Shown in pieces: positions 35,181 to 43,292 of a DNA stretch of 64,000 nt. The notes beneath the pieces were generated by a model that saw only the letters and a program-made list of their open reading frames with translations, did no database searches and had not been told where the DNA came from. Source of the DNA: Allobosea sp. WAO (GTDB lineage: Bacteria; Pseudomonadota; Alphaproteobacteria; Rhizobiales; Beijerinckiaceae). The stretch spans positions 434,001 through 498,000 of the forward strand of contig NZ_JXTJ01000003.1 in the NCBI RefSeq assembly GCF_001509835.1, given 5' to 3'. Positions within the stretch are counted from its first letter, which is position 1, and each line of letters opens with the position of its first letter. The translations under genes were made by a program, and so were the position numbers.

Positions 35181-35616
35181 TCGCCAGGACTGCCAGAAAG
35201 GCCGGAAAACCGCTGATGAACCAGATACGGTAAAGCCGATGGTAGGCAGCCGGCAGGGGCGTCGCCGCCGCGGCCGCTTCGCGCGCGAGGTCACGCAGGC
35301 GATGCTGTATCCACACGACAGGGAGCCAAAAGCATCCGGTCAGCAGGTAGAGTGCGAGCGAGAGTGCGATCCAGCCTTCCGTCAGCGGCCAGCCAATCTC
35401 GCGGGCCAGAAGATAGCCGGTGATCGGCTGTAGCAGCACGGCCGAAGCCGTGAACAGCCAATCGGCGATTACGACGGTCCCGGCGACGTGGGCTATCAGG
35501 GCCGGGTTGCCGCTTCGATGGGCCATCACCATGAAAAAGGCGATGCCGGCGCCTGTGCCGAGCAAAACCGTGGCGCCGAGAACGTGCAGCCATCGCAGAA
35601 GCATAGGCCAGTCCAT
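35137..35616 (-). CDS. DUF2269-like four-helix membrane protein
   Basis: The 159-residue protein has four predicted membrane helices (starting LLRWLHVLGATVLLGTGAGIA, then VVIADWLFTASAVLLQPITGY, WIALSLALYLLTGCFWLPVVW and [19 protein letters not shown]). The WLHVLGATVLLGTGAGIAFFM start resembles DUF2269 integral membrane proteins of unknown function. Its ATG shares one base with the stop codon of the upstream SDR-DoxX gene (TGATG), so the two are translationally coupled. Its 3' end overlaps the convergent MFS gene by 44 bases. Confidence 0.8.
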   Translation of the reverse strand: MDWPMLLRWLHVLGATVLLGTGAGIAFFMVMAHRSGNPALIAHVAGTVVIADWLFTASAVLLQPITGYLLAREIGWPLTEGWIALSLALYLLTGCFWLPVVWIQHRLRDLAREAAAAATPLPAAYHRLYRIWFISGFPAFLAVLAIIWLMLSRPSIPLG

Positions 35617-36911
35617 CAGCGCTCCTCGGCCAGCGCCAGAACGGCCAGGGCCAGCCCGATTCCCGGCAGGACCTTGACGAAAGGCCCGAGCGGATCGGCC
35701 CAGAGCGCCGGTGTCAGGATCGTTCCCGCACTGAGGTAGATCAGCGAGACCGCGATGGCCGCGATGGCACTCGTTGCCAGCCAGCGGCGCAGCAGGAGGC
35801 CGATGCCGATCGCGATGTCGAGGATCGCGCCACCAATGACGAGGCCGACCGACAGACCGGCGGGCAGCCAGCCGGGCAGTACCGCGGCGGCGTGCCGCCA
35901 TTGCCACAGTGCAATCAGGCCCGAGAACAGCCAGAAGAGCGACAATACCGTCACGAGAACCGGGAAGATCAGCTGCGACCTTGCGAAGACGCGCTCCTGC
36001 AAGGTCGACGGCAGTGCGGCGAGCGTGGCGCGGATCGTAAGCAAGCTGCAGCCGCCGGCGTCGCGCCAGGGGGCGGGGTCACCGAGGATGTCGCGCCCGA
36101 GGACCCTGAGCGCCGTGGTGCGCAGGGGCGAACGCCAGCCCAGCCAGCCGGCCAAGTCCGCCAGACGCGCTATGGCGTGTCCCGCCGCTGTCGGAAGTTC
36201 GAGAGTGACACGCGCCCGCGGCAAGCCGAGCCAGCGCCGCAACAGCGAGACGAGTTCCCTTAGGGTAAGGACTTCGTCGGAGACGAGATCGAACTCCCTG
36301 CGGGCCGGCACTTGGCCGTCCAGGCATGAGCCAACGGCCGCTGCGACGTCGTTCAGCGCGACGGTCTGGATCTTGGCGTCCGCGAGCACGAGCGCCTGCG
36401 CGGAGGGCAGGCCGGCCAGCATGCGCAGCAGCGCCGTCCCGCCATATGCGTTGGCGCCGATGACGAGGCCGGGCTTCAGGATGAACCATTCGAGCTGGCT
36501 GCGCATCAAGGTTCGGTCTGCCTCGCCTTTGGTGCGCATGAAGACGGTATCGGCGTCCGGGGCTGCGCCCGGCGCGGAAATCTGCACGAAGACGCGGACG
36601 GAGTGCCGCTCGCAAGCGCTGACAAGCGCCTGGATCGCATCGCGTTGAACAGCCGCCAGCTTGTCGCGGGCGCCGTCTTGCAAGGCCCCCGACGCATTGA
36701 CGACCGCATCGATCCCGATGAGGTGCGGTGACCAGGCTTCGACGGAGCCGAGGAGGCCGAGATCGGCCTCGATCCAGGCGATATCCGGGAGGAAACGCTT
36801 TCCGGTCTCGGCATCGCGACCGAGACCGATGACGTCGTGGCCGGCTTCGCAGAGCTGTCGCGCGATTGCGAGCCCGATAAAGCCATAGGCGCCGAGAACG
36901 AGAACGCGCAT
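35616..36911 (-). CDS. NAD(P)-binding SDR fused to a DoxX-like membrane domain
   Basis: The 431-residue protein joins an extended SDR domain (VLVLGAYGFIGLAIARQL, residues 3-20; atypical SDR5-like with NASGALQD and no clear YxxxK) to a C-terminal membrane part with four hydrophobic helices (from about residue 300: LIFPVLVTVLSLFWLFSGLIA, GLVIGGAILDIAIGIGLLL and two more) that resemble DoxX. Such fusions are annotated in many proteobacteria without a known function. It sits between a pirin gene (21 bases upstream) and a DUF2269-like gene (one-base overlap), suggesting a membrane-bound redox or quinone-related unit; that role is inference. Confidence 0.85.
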   Translation of the reverse strand: MRVLVLGAYGFIGLAIARQLCEAGHDVIGLGRDAETGKRFLPDIAWIEADLGLLGSVEAWSPHLIGIDAVVNASGALQDGARDKLAAVQRDAIQALVSACERHSVRVFVQISAPGAAPDADTVFMRTKGEADRTLMRSQLEWFILKPGLVIGANAYGGTALLRMLAGLPSAQALVLADAKIQTVALNDVAAAVGSCLDGQVPARREFDLVSDEVLTLRELVSLLRRWLGLPRARVTLELPTAAGHAIARLADLAGWLGWRSPLRTTALRVLGRDILGDPAPWRDAGGCSLLTIRATLAALPSTLQERVFARSQLIFPVLVTVLSLFWLFSGLIALWQWRHAAAVLPGWLPAGLSVGLVIGGAILDIAIGIGLLLRRWLATSAIAAIAVSLIYLSAGTILTPALWADPLGPFVKVLPGIGLALAVLALAEER

Positions 36912-36932
36912 CGTGGTTCCAGGAGCCCGGCC

Positions 36933-37853
36933 TCACCCCTCCGGCAGCGGGATGAACTCCTCGGAATCGCCCGGCACGGTGTCGAAGCGGCCGGTCTTCC
37001 ATTCGGCCTTGGCCTGGTCGATCCGCTCCTTCGAGGAGGAAACGAAGTTCCACCAGATATGGCGCGGCCCGTCCATCGGCTCGCCGCCGATCAGCATCAG
37101 CCGGCTTTGGTCGACGGCGAGGATCGAGATGCGGTCGCCGGGCTTGAAGATCAGCAATTGGCCGGCGCCGAACTCGTCACCGGCGATGTCGATCTTGCCG
37201 GAGACGATGTAGACGGCGCGCTCGTCATAGTCGGGGTCGAGCGGCAGGATCGCGCCCGGCGCGAGCACCGCCTCGGCATAGAGCGTGTCCCAGGGGAATT
37301 TCACCGGCGAGGTCCGGCCATAGGCCGAGCCCATGATCAGGCTGATGCGCTTGCCTTCGCCGACGATGCGCGGCAGCTCCGGCGCGGCATGGTGGATGAA
37401 GTCCGGCGCGATCTCCTCATGCGTCTTCGGCAGAGCGAGCCAGGTCTGGATGCCGTAGAGCTTCGGCGCCTTCAGCCGCTCCTCCGGCGCGGTGCGCTCG
37501 GAATGGACGATGCCGCGCCCGGCCGTCATCAGGTTCACTGCGCCCGGCCGGATCGGCAGCGCCGTTCCCAGCGAATCGCGGTGCATGATCTCGCCGTCGA
37601 ACAGATAGGTCACGGTCGAGAGCCCGATATGCGGGTGCGGGCGGACGTCGATGCCTTCGCCGAGCAGGAACTCGGCCGGGCCCATCTGGTCGAAGAAGAT
37701 GAAAGGGCCGACCATCTTGCGGCCGATCGAGGGCAGGGCCCGCCTGACCGAGAAGCCGCCGAGATCATGGGCGCGCGGCACGATCACCTGTTCGAGCGCC
37801 TCGCAGGAGCGGGTGTCGCCGGGGACCGGGTCATGGTCTGGAAGCTGGGACAT
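36933..37853 (-). CDS. Pirin-family protein
   Basis: The 306-residue protein has the bicupin pirin fold with the metal-binding motif in the N-terminal cupin, RPHPHIGLSTVTYLFDGEIMHRD, and the MTAGRGIVHSERT segment that supplies the remaining ligands. Some pirins are quercetin 2,3-dioxygenases; others are regulators, so the role is open. ATG at 37853 (MSQLPDHDPV) was preferred to an upstream in-frame start. It is the first gene of a leftward three-gene unit and is divergent from bioR. Confidence 0.9.
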   Translation of the reverse strand: MSQLPDHDPVPGDTRSCEALEQVIVPRAHDLGGFSVRRALPSIGRKMVGPFIFFDQMGPAEFLLGEGIDVRPHPHIGLSTVTYLFDGEIMHRDSLGTALPIRPGAVNLMTAGRGIVHSERTAPEERLKAPKLYGIQTWLALPKTHEEIAPDFIHHAAPELPRIVGEGKRISLIMGSAYGRTSPVKFPWDTLYAEAVLAPGAILPLDPDYDERAVYIVSGKIDIAGDEFGAGQLLIFKPGDRISILAVDQSRLMLIGGEPMDGPRHIWWNFVSSSKERIDQAKAEWKTGRFDTVPGDSEEFIPLPEG

Positions 37854-37963
37854 TGCGGGCTCCTCGCATGCGGCGCTGCAAAGGAGTCTGCGCGTGCCCG
37901 CCCCATTGGGCAAGCCGCATGACGCATGGCGGCAATTCGGCTCGACGCGGCCGGCCGGAAAAA

Positions 37964-37973
37964 TTATCTATAA
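37964..37973. promoter_or_regulatory. BioR operator upstream of bioR
   Basis: TTATCTATAA is an exact copy of the site found before bioY and matches the known alphaproteobacterial BioR box (TTATCTATAA / TTATAGATAA). It lies in an A/T-rich patch upstream of the GntR-type gene, consistent with autoregulation, as known for BioR in other alphaproteobacteria. It may also influence the divergent pirin gene. Confidence 0.85.
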
Positions 37974-38019
37974 AAAAATGCCCGTGGATCGCGATGCCCA
38001 AGGACTAAGCCCGAGCACG

Positions 38020-38688
38020 ATGCCCAAGGATAAATCAGAGACGCTCGCGATCCGGATCAGCCGCACCCTGGCCGAGCGGATCATTGCCGGTCAGCTCGAG
38101 CCCGGCTCGCGCCTGCGGCAGGACCATGTCGCCGCCGAGTTCGGCGCCAGCCATGTGCCGGTGCGCGAGGCCTTCCAGCGGCTGGAAGCGCAGGGGCTGG
38201 CGGTCAGCGAGCCGCGCCGCGGCGTGCGCGTCGCCGCCTTCGATCTGCGCGAGGTCCGCGAAGTCGCGGAGATGCGCGCCGCCCTCGAGGTTTTGGCGCT
38301 GCGCCATGCCGCGCCGCATCTGACGCGGGCGATTCTCGACGAGGCCGAGGAGGCCACGCGCGCCGGCGACAATTCTCCCGATGTTCGCGCCTGGGAGGAA
38401 GCGAATCGCCGGTTCCACCGCCTGATCCTGACGCCCTGCGCCATGCCGCGGCTGCTGGCCTCGATCGACGATCTGCACGCCGCCAGCGCTCGCTTCCTGT
38501 TCTCCGCCTGGCGCTCGGAATGGGAAAGCCGCACCGACCATGACCACCGTGCGATTCTCGCCGCCTTGCGGGCGGGGCGGGTCGACGAGGCCGAGGCGGT
38601 GCTTACCCGGCATGTCCAATGGATCGGCCGAAAGCCGGTCCGCACCGCTTCGGGGGCGACACGCGAGGCCTTCGCCATCGTCGGCTGA
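38020..38688 (+). CDS. bioR: GntR-family biotin regulator BioR
   Basis: The 222-residue protein has a GntR winged helix (ISRTLAERIIAGQLEPGSRL ... ASHVPVREAFQRLEAQG) and a C-terminal FCD-type helical domain. Identity as BioR rests on context: it adjoins bioY and both genes carry the identical TTATCTATAA box. BioR represses biotin synthesis and uptake genes in alphaproteobacteria. ATG at 38020 gives a family-like N-terminus (MPKDKSETLAIRIS). An alternative ATG at 37978 would start only four bases after the operator and leave no ribosome binding site. Confidence 0.88.
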   Translation: MPKDKSETLAIRISRTLAERIIAGQLEPGSRLRQDHVAAEFGASHVPVREAFQRLEAQGLAVSEPRRGVRVAAFDLREVREVAEMRAALEVLALRHAAPHLTRAILDEAEEATRAGDNSPDVRAWEEANRRFHRLILTPCAMPRLLASIDDLHAASARFLFSAWRSEWESRTDHDHRAILAALRAGRVDEAEAVLTRHVQWIGRKPVRTASGATREAFAIVG

Positions 38689-38743
38689 AGGTCTAGGCTT
38701 GCAATTCGCAGTCGCAGCATTGATCATAGATCGGTCTTCTAAA

Positions 38744-38753
38744 TTATCTATAA
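38744..38753. promoter_or_regulatory. BioR operator upstream of bioY
   Basis: A second exact TTATCTATAA lies 25 bases before the bioY start codon, embedded in a longer imperfect dyad (TAAATTATCTATAATTA). Binding here would block the bioY promoter, as established for BioR in Brucella and Agrobacterium. Confidence 0.88.
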
Positions 38754-38778
38754 TTAGATTTCGCACGGAGAGAGACTG

Positions 38779-39366
38779 ATGAACGACCTGACCCAGACCG
38801 CTCCGCGGCCCGGCTTTGCCCCGCTCGATCTCGGCGCCCGTCCGCTGACGGTCCAGATTGCCGCCGTCCTGCTCGGCACCCTCATCCTCGCGATTTCCTC
38901 GCAGATCAGCGTGCCGATGGTTCCGGTGCCGGTGACCATGCAGACCCTGGCGGTGACGCTGATCGGCGCGCTCTATGGCTGGCGCCTCGGCGCGATCACC
39001 ATCACCGCCTGGCTGTTCGAGGCGGCGCTCGGCCTGCCGGTCCTCGCCAACGGCAATGGCAGCCTGCTCTCCTTCGTCGGCCCGACGGCCGGCTATCTCT
39101 TCGCCTTCCCGATCGTCGGCGCGCTGGTCGGCTGGCTGGTCGAGCGCGGCTGGAACGGCGCCCGCCCGGGCCTCGCCTTCGTCGCCATGCTCGTCGGCAA
39201 CGGCCTCTGCCTCGTGCTCGGCGCACTCTGGCTCTCGACCCTGATCGGCGTCGAGAAGGCGATCATCGCCGGCGTCGTGCCGTTCCTGATCGGCGGCGTG
39301 CTGAAGTCGGCGCTCGGCGCCGCTATCCTCGTCGCCTTCGATCGCGGCCGGAAGCGCGCTGCGTGA
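38779..39366 (+). CDS. bioY: Biotin transporter BioY (ECF S-component)
   Basis: The 195-residue membrane protein has about six helices and BioY features: LGTLILAISSQISVPMVPVPVTMQT with the conserved proline-rich loop, and GPTAGYLFAFPIVGALVGWL. BioY captures biotin either alone or with the EcfA/T (BioMN) module; no bioM or bioN is present here, so it may act as a solitary carrier or use an energizing module encoded elsewhere. CGGAGAGAG precedes the ATG. Expression is probably set by the BioR box just upstream. Confidence 0.93.
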   Translation: MNDLTQTAPRPGFAPLDLGARPLTVQIAAVLLGTLILAISSQISVPMVPVPVTMQTLAVTLIGALYGWRLGAITITAWLFEAALGLPVLANGNGSLLSFVGPTAGYLFAFPIVGALVGWLVERGWNGARPGLAFVAMLVGNGLCLVLGALWLSTLIGVEKAIIAGVVPFLIGGVLKSALGAAILVAFDRGRKRAA

Positions 39367-39376
39367 CATCGAAATC

Positions 39377-39403
39377 GCAGCCGCCGCGTCAGGCGGCGGC
39401 TGC
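39377..39403. terminator. Strong hairpin between convergent bioY and reductase genes
   Basis: GCAGCCGCCGC and GCGGCGGCTGC form a perfect 11-base stem with a 5-base loop. It begins 11 bases after the bioY stop codon and overlaps the last codons (poly-alanine) of the convergent gene. There is no T-run, so it may act as a bidirectional GC-rich terminator or an mRNA-stabilising hairpin. Confidence 0.5.
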
Positions 39404-39946
39404 AACTCGCATGTTGCTCGCCAGCCGGGCGAGCCGCGCGGCATAATGCGCGCCGAGCGCCTGGAGCGCTTCCTCATCCGCCTTGCGGGCGCCGTAGACC
39501 AGAAACGGTTCCTGCCAGGCGAGGCTGCAGCGATGGGCCATGGCTTCCAGCGGCCGCAGCAATTCGCCCAGCGGAAACAGATTGGCGCCGCCCGGCGCAT
39601 AGGCCTCCGGCACATTGCCGGCCGTCGCCGCAACCAGCAGCGGCTTGCCCGCGAGCAGCCGACCCTCGCTCTCATAGGCGATGTAGAACATCCGGGTCAG
39701 CACCGCGTCCTGCCAGGCCTTCAGCAGGGGCGGCGTCGAATACCATTGCACCGGGAACTGCAGGACGATCCGATCGGCGGCAATGAGACGCGGGACCTCG
39801 GCATCGCTGTCGATCTTTCCGTCCGGATAGAGCGCCTGCATGTCGACGATCTCCGCGCCTTGTAAGGCGACGGCCTCGGCGAGGGCGCGATTGGCGCGCG
39901 AGCTCGCATAGCTCGGATGGAACAGCAGGATCAGGGTCTTGGTCAT
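39389..39946 (-). CDS. Flavodoxin-like NAD(P)H-dependent oxidoreductase (quinone reductase type)
   Basis: The 185-residue protein has the flavodoxin fold of the KefF/MdaB/NQO1 group: the FMN/FAD phosphate loop LLFHPSYASSRANRAL, the DRIVLQFPVQWYSTPPLLKAW motif and GKPLLVAATAGNVPEAYAPGG. Such enzymes reduce quinones or electrophiles with NAD(P)H. ATG at 39946 (MTKTLILLFHP) is the natural start. It is divergent from a LysR gene that probably controls it, with an 85-base shared regulatory region. Confidence 0.9.
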   Translation of the reverse strand: MTKTLILLFHPSYASSRANRALAEAVALQGAEIVDMQALYPDGKIDSDAEVPRLIAADRIVLQFPVQWYSTPPLLKAWQDAVLTRMFYIAYESEGRLLAGKPLLVAATAGNVPEAYAPGGANLFPLGELLRPLEAMAHRCSLAWQEPFLVYGARKADEEALQALGAHYAARLARLASNMRVAAAA

Positions 39947-39999
39947 GGCGGCCTCCTTTGCGATGGGCAAAGGATGGGGCAGGCCAAGAAATCATTCCA

Positions 40000-40012
40000 A
40001 TGGATGATCCAT
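40000..40012. promoter_or_regulatory. Possible LysR-type operator
   Basis: ATGGATGATCCAT is a perfect inverted repeat (ATGGAT-G-ATCCAT) centred in the short gap between the divergent reductase and LysR genes, in an otherwise A/T-rich stretch. LysR proteins commonly bind such interrupted dyads between themselves and a divergent target. Assignment is by position and symmetry only. Confidence 0.45.
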
Positions 40013-40031
40013 ATATCATATTATCGACAGT

Positions 40032-40943
40032 ATGAATTTACGGTCGGTCGACCTCAACCTGCTCGTCATCCTCGACGCCTTGCTCGACGAGGCGCATGTG
40101 ACGCGCGCTGCCGAGCGCATCGGCCTGTCGCAGCCGGCCGCGTCGAGCGCGCTGGAGCGCTGCCGCCATCTCTTCGGCGACGCGCTGCTGTTGCGCGGCA
40201 GAGGGCGCATGCGGCTGACGCCGAAGGCGCGCGCGCTGCAGGCTCCGGTCAAGGATCTGCTGGCGCAGATGGTTGCGCTGCTCGATCCGCCGGCGCCGGA
40301 GCTTTCGACGCTGCGCCAGACGGTGCGGCTCGTCACGGCCGAGCTGCCGCCCGAGCTTCTGGCCGGCGGCCTCTATGCCCGGCTCGCGGCCTCGGCGCCC
40401 GGGATCACGCTTGCGATCATGCCCTGGCATGGCGCCGCTGCGGCGCTCGCGGGGCTTGCGCAGGGCGAGGCCGATCTCGCCGTCTCGGTCTTTCCCGCGG
40501 TCGAGACCGGCTTCGTGCGCCGGGAACTGCTGCGGGAGCACTATGTCGTCGCGATGCGCAGGGATCACCCGGCGGCCGAAGGCTTCGACCTTGAGCGCTG
40601 GCTCGCCTTTCCGCACGTGCTGGTTTCCGGGCGCGGCGAAACCTATGGCGCACTCGACGAGGCGCTGGCGCTCGAGGGCCGCAAGCGCCATGTCGGCATC
40701 GTCGTGCCGAGCTTCCTCAGCGTGCCGCCGCTACTGCTGGGCTCGGACCTGATCGCCCTGCTGCCGAGCCGGGTCCTCCCGGCGGAGGGGCGCGAACGCT
40801 TCGCCCTGCGCGAGCCGCCGGTTTCGGTGCCGGGCTTTCCGTTGCACATCGCCTGGCACCGGCGTAGCGAGCGCGATCCCGGCGTGCGGCATGTCGCCGG
40901 GTTGATCGAGGCGTTGCTGGCGGAAAAGCCGGCGCCGGCGTGA
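40032..40943 (+). CDS. LysR-family transcriptional regulator
   Basis: The 303-residue regulator starts MNLRSVDLNLLVILDALLDE and has the DNA-binding helix TRAAERIGLSQPAASSALERC in residues ~20-45, followed by the effector domain. The start LNLLVILDALLDEAHVTRAA is typical of the NodD/SyrM/LrhA-like branch. No Shine-Dalgarno sequence is visible just before the ATG, which sits only about 20 bases after the putative operator dyad. Its likely target is the divergent flavodoxin-like reductase. Confidence 0.92.
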   Translation: MNLRSVDLNLLVILDALLDEAHVTRAAERIGLSQPAASSALERCRHLFGDALLLRGRGRMRLTPKARALQAPVKDLLAQMVALLDPPAPELSTLRQTVRLVTAELPPELLAGGLYARLAASAPGITLAIMPWHGAAAALAGLAQGEADLAVSVFPAVETGFVRRELLREHYVVAMRRDHPAAEGFDLERWLAFPHVLVSGRGETYGALDEALALEGRKRHVGIVVPSFLSVPPLLLGSDLIALLPSRVLPAEGRERFALREPPVSVPGFPLHIAWHRRSERDPGVRHVAGLIEALLAEKPAPA

Positions 40944-40952
40944 AGGCGCCGC

Positions 40953-41210
40953 CTATTTCTCGACGTCGAGCGGGGTCGTGCCGGTCGGCTTGCCGTCGGC
41001 GCCGAGGGTGATCTTCTCGATGCGTGCCTCGGCATGCTTCAGCAGCGCGTCGCAGCGCGCCTTCAGAGCTTCGCCGCGTGTGTAGATGTCGATCGATTCC
41101 TCCAGCGCGACATCGCCGCGCTCCAGCCGGGCGACGATCGCCTCGAGCTGCTTCAGCGCTTCCTCGAAGGGCAGGGTGGCGATATCGGCGTTGGGCTTGG
41201 CTTCGGTCAC
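40953..41210 (-). CDS. xseB: Exodeoxyribonuclease VII small subunit
   Basis: The 85-residue acidic helical protein contains the family pattern [28 protein letters not shown] within residues 13-41, followed by a long helix ([16 protein letters not shown]). XseB binds XseA to make exonuclease VII, which degrades single-stranded DNA. Length matches the family (about 80 residues). In many alphaproteobacteria xseB adjoins ispA/dxs; here dxs is about 7 kb away. Confidence 0.95.
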   Translation of the reverse strand: MTEAKPNADIATLPFEEALKQLEAIVARLERGDVALEESIDIYTRGEALKARCDALLKHAEARIEKITLGADGKPTGTTPLDVEK

Positions 41211-41274
41211 GGGGCGAATCCTGTTGGGCGCCCGTTATCGGCTCTGCCGGCTGCCCCCGCAACCCCGCGCAGGC

Positions 41275-41739
41275 TCAGACCGGCAGCGCGGAGCTCTTCT
41301 TGATGGTGCGCAGCGTCAGCGTCGATTGCACGCGCGTCACGCCCGGAAGCTGGGTGATGATGTCGGTGTGGATGCGCTCGAAATCGGCGGAATCGCGATA
41401 GATCACCCGCATCAGATAGTCGTGCGCGCCGGCCAGCAGATGGCATTCGAGGATCTCGGGCAGCCCCTGAACGGCCTGCTCGAATCCTTCCAGCGAGGCG
41501 CGGCCCTGCTGGTCGAGCGTCACGAAGACGAAGGCTGTGCCGGGGAAGCCGGCGATCTTCTCGTCGAGGAGCATCGCATAGCTGCGGATCAGCCCGCTCT
41601 CCTCAAGCTGCCTGACCCGGCGCAGACAGGCGGAGGGCGAAAGATGCACCTTCTCGGCGAGGTCCGAATTGGTGATGCGCCCGTCGCTCTGCAGGATGCG
41701 CAGGATCGTCCTGTCACGGGAATCGAGTTCGATCGACAT
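41275..41739 (-). CDS. Lrp/AsnC-family transcriptional regulator
   Basis: The 154-residue protein has an N-terminal helix-turn-helix (LDSRDRTILRILQSDGRITN, with VHLSPSACLRRVRQLEESG as recognition region) and a C-terminal RAM/SAM ligand-binding domain (GTAFVFVTLDQ ... ILECHLLAGAHDYLMRVIYRD). Lrp-type proteins sense amino acids and often control catabolic or transport genes. Its target is not evident; no aminotransferase or carrier adjoins it. ATG at 41739 (MSIELDSRD) is the natural start, the longer upstream frame being non-coding-like. Confidence 0.93.
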   Translation of the reverse strand: MSIELDSRDRTILRILQSDGRITNSDLAEKVHLSPSACLRRVRQLEESGLIRSYAMLLDEKIAGFPGTAFVFVTLDQQGRASLEGFEQAVQGLPEILECHLLAGAHDYLMRVIYRDSADFERIHTDIITQLPGVTRVQSTLTLRTIKKSSALPV

Positions 41740-41911
41740 GGTTGCGCAGCATCCTCGGGCGGTGGCGCATATTTGTGCGCCTGCTTTGGCGGCGGGATGT
41801 TTCTGCGAAAGAAGGGCCTCTGGCAAGCAGTTCCTTGCGTGCGTTGCGCCATTTTCTGCGCAGTGCAGCGAATCAGCGCGGCCTGCCGCACGATCCTGCC
41901 TGCTGCAGGGT

Positions 41912-42424
41912 TCAGTCGAGGTCGAACCGGAACGGCTTGCCCTCGAAGGCATCGGCACCGCGGCCGATCCGTTCGATCGCCGCCCGCATGCGGCCGCCGC
42001 GTCCGAGAATCTCGTCGGCGAGTGCTACCAGCCGGGCATTGGGCGTCGCCGATGGCGAGAGGGTGCGCAGCCGGTCGGCGATCTCGCCTTCGTCCCGCTC
42101 CGGCCGGAGCGCGCAGACCGCGATATAGGCGCCGGCCGTAGAGCGGCTGATCCCGGCCCAGCAATGCACGACGATCGGGTTCTGCCGGTCCCAGTCGCGG
42201 ACGAAGCCCAGCAGGCGCTCGACATGCTCGCTGGCGGGGATGACGTGCCCGTCTATTTCGGCGGTGATGTCCGACATGGCGAGCATCAGATGTCGTTCCG
42301 CTGCGATGCCGGGGGGCGTCTCGACCATCGTCGCGGCGTTGATCAGGGTGACGACATGGCTCGCTCCGACCGCCGCGACGGTCTCGTTCAGCTTCGAAAG
42401 GGAGGAGACGTGGAGTGTCGGCAT
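41912..42424 (-). CDS. Tyrosine-phosphatase-family protein
   Basis: The 170-residue protein carries the protein-tyrosine/dual-specificity phosphatase signature VHCWAGISRSTAGAY with catalytic Cys88 and Arg94 (CX5R), a preceding helical segment and no signal peptide. Related bacterial proteins are annotated as tyrosine phosphatase or sulfatase-like phosphatase with unknown targets. A candidate general acid is Asp52 in LAMSDITAEIDGH. ATG at 42424 (MPTLHVSSLSKLN) was chosen over a longer upstream frame. It is divergent from the thioesterase-like gene. Confidence 0.9.
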   Translation of the reverse strand: MPTLHVSSLSKLNETVAAVGASHVVTLINAATMVETPPGIAAERHLMLAMSDITAEIDGHVIPASEHVERLLGFVRDWDRQNPIVVHCWAGISRSTAGAYIAVCALRPERDEGEIADRLRTLSPSATPNARLVALADEILGRGGRMRAAIERIGRGADAFEGKPFRFDLD

Positions 42425-42545
42425 GAGCGAGCTTTCGAGAGCTGACAGCGGCGAATCTTTGAAGCCTGTCGATGACGAGCTTATGGCGCTGCTGCGGTTT
42501 CCGGCTACAAGCGCGGGAACTCCATCCACGCCGAAGGTTGCCGGG

Positions 42546-43130
42546 ATGAATCTCTGGTTACGCCTGCTCTGGCTGCTGCTTTCCCGGCCGTTCCAGCCGC
42601 GGTTGAAGCCGCCTTTCGAAGCCTCGATCCTGCCCTTCCGGGTCTGGTTCCACGATCTCGACACCAGCCTGCACATGAACAATGCGCGCTATTGGGGGCT
42701 GATGGATCTCGGTCGGACCGACCTGATGCTGCGCAGCGGCCTCTGGCGCGCCATCCTACGCCATGGCTGGGTGCCGGTGGTCAACTGCGGTACGATCCGC
42801 TTCCGCCGCGAACTCAGGCTGTTCCGCCCCATTCGCCTGGAAACCCGCATGCTCTGTTGGGCAGAGGGCTGGGTGGTGATGCAGCACCGTATTCTCGCCG
42901 ACGGGCGCGATGGCAGCGAGATCGTCGCCGCGGTGGCGCTGGTGCGCGCTGCCCTCTACGACCGGAAGGGCAAGGCCTTCGTTCCGGTCGCTCGCCTGCT
43001 CGCCGAACTCGGCGTCGAGGCCGAGAGCCCGCCGCCGAGCCCCGGGGTCGAGGCCTTCCTGCGCGCGGAGGAGGCGATGCGCCAGGCCGGAGCGACGGGG
43101 AAGGGGCTGACGGAGGCGTTGCCGGAGTAG
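42546..43130 (+). CDS. 4HBT/THEM6-like acyl-CoA thioesterase-family protein
   Basis: The 194-residue protein begins with a hydrophobic helix (MNLWLRLLWLLLSRPF) and has the hot-dog fold motif VWFHDLDTSLHMNNARYWGLMDLGRTDL, in which the DxD(T)xxHMNNARY pattern is typical of 4-hydroxybenzoyl-CoA-like thioesterases, in particular the THEM6/UPF0670-like group. The substrate is unknown. An in-frame ATG at 42423 would add 41 residues that look disordered, so the ATG at 42546 was preferred. It is divergent from the phosphatase gene and followed by a palindromic element. Confidence 0.85.
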   Translation: MNLWLRLLWLLLSRPFQPRLKPPFEASILPFRVWFHDLDTSLHMNNARYWGLMDLGRTDLMLRSGLWRAILRHGWVPVVNCGTIRFRRELRLFRPIRLETRMLCWAEGWVVMQHRILADGRDGSEIVAAVALVRAALYDRKGKAFVPVARLLAELGVEAESPPPSPGVEAFLRAEEAMRQAGATGKGLTEALPE

Positions 43131-43181
43131 GTTTACGGTCTCGCTGCATTCTGCGGTCGTCTGGGCGACCGATAGGGAGAC

Positions 43182-43232
43182 CCGGGATCCATGCCTGAAC
43201 CTCTTACTGAAAGGCTCAGGCATGGATCCCGG
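43182..43232. repeat. Palindromic intergenic element
   Basis: CCGGGATCCATGCCTGA (43182-43198) is perfectly repeated in inverse at 43216-43232, with a 17-base loop. It lies between the thioesterase and the sensor-kinase genes, which converge, and could form a transcript hairpin for both. It is of the same general style as the other intergenic palindromes but does not share their core. Confidence 0.8.
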
Positions 43233-43292
43233 CTCTCCGCTGCGCTTTGGCCGGGATGACCGAGATTTGACGGCGCGCGTTTGCGGGCTGCC

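Noticed and set aside
38689..38778. Riboswitch ahead of bioY
   Set aside because: The leader is short and A/T-rich with a BioR box, and no biotin riboswitch class is known.
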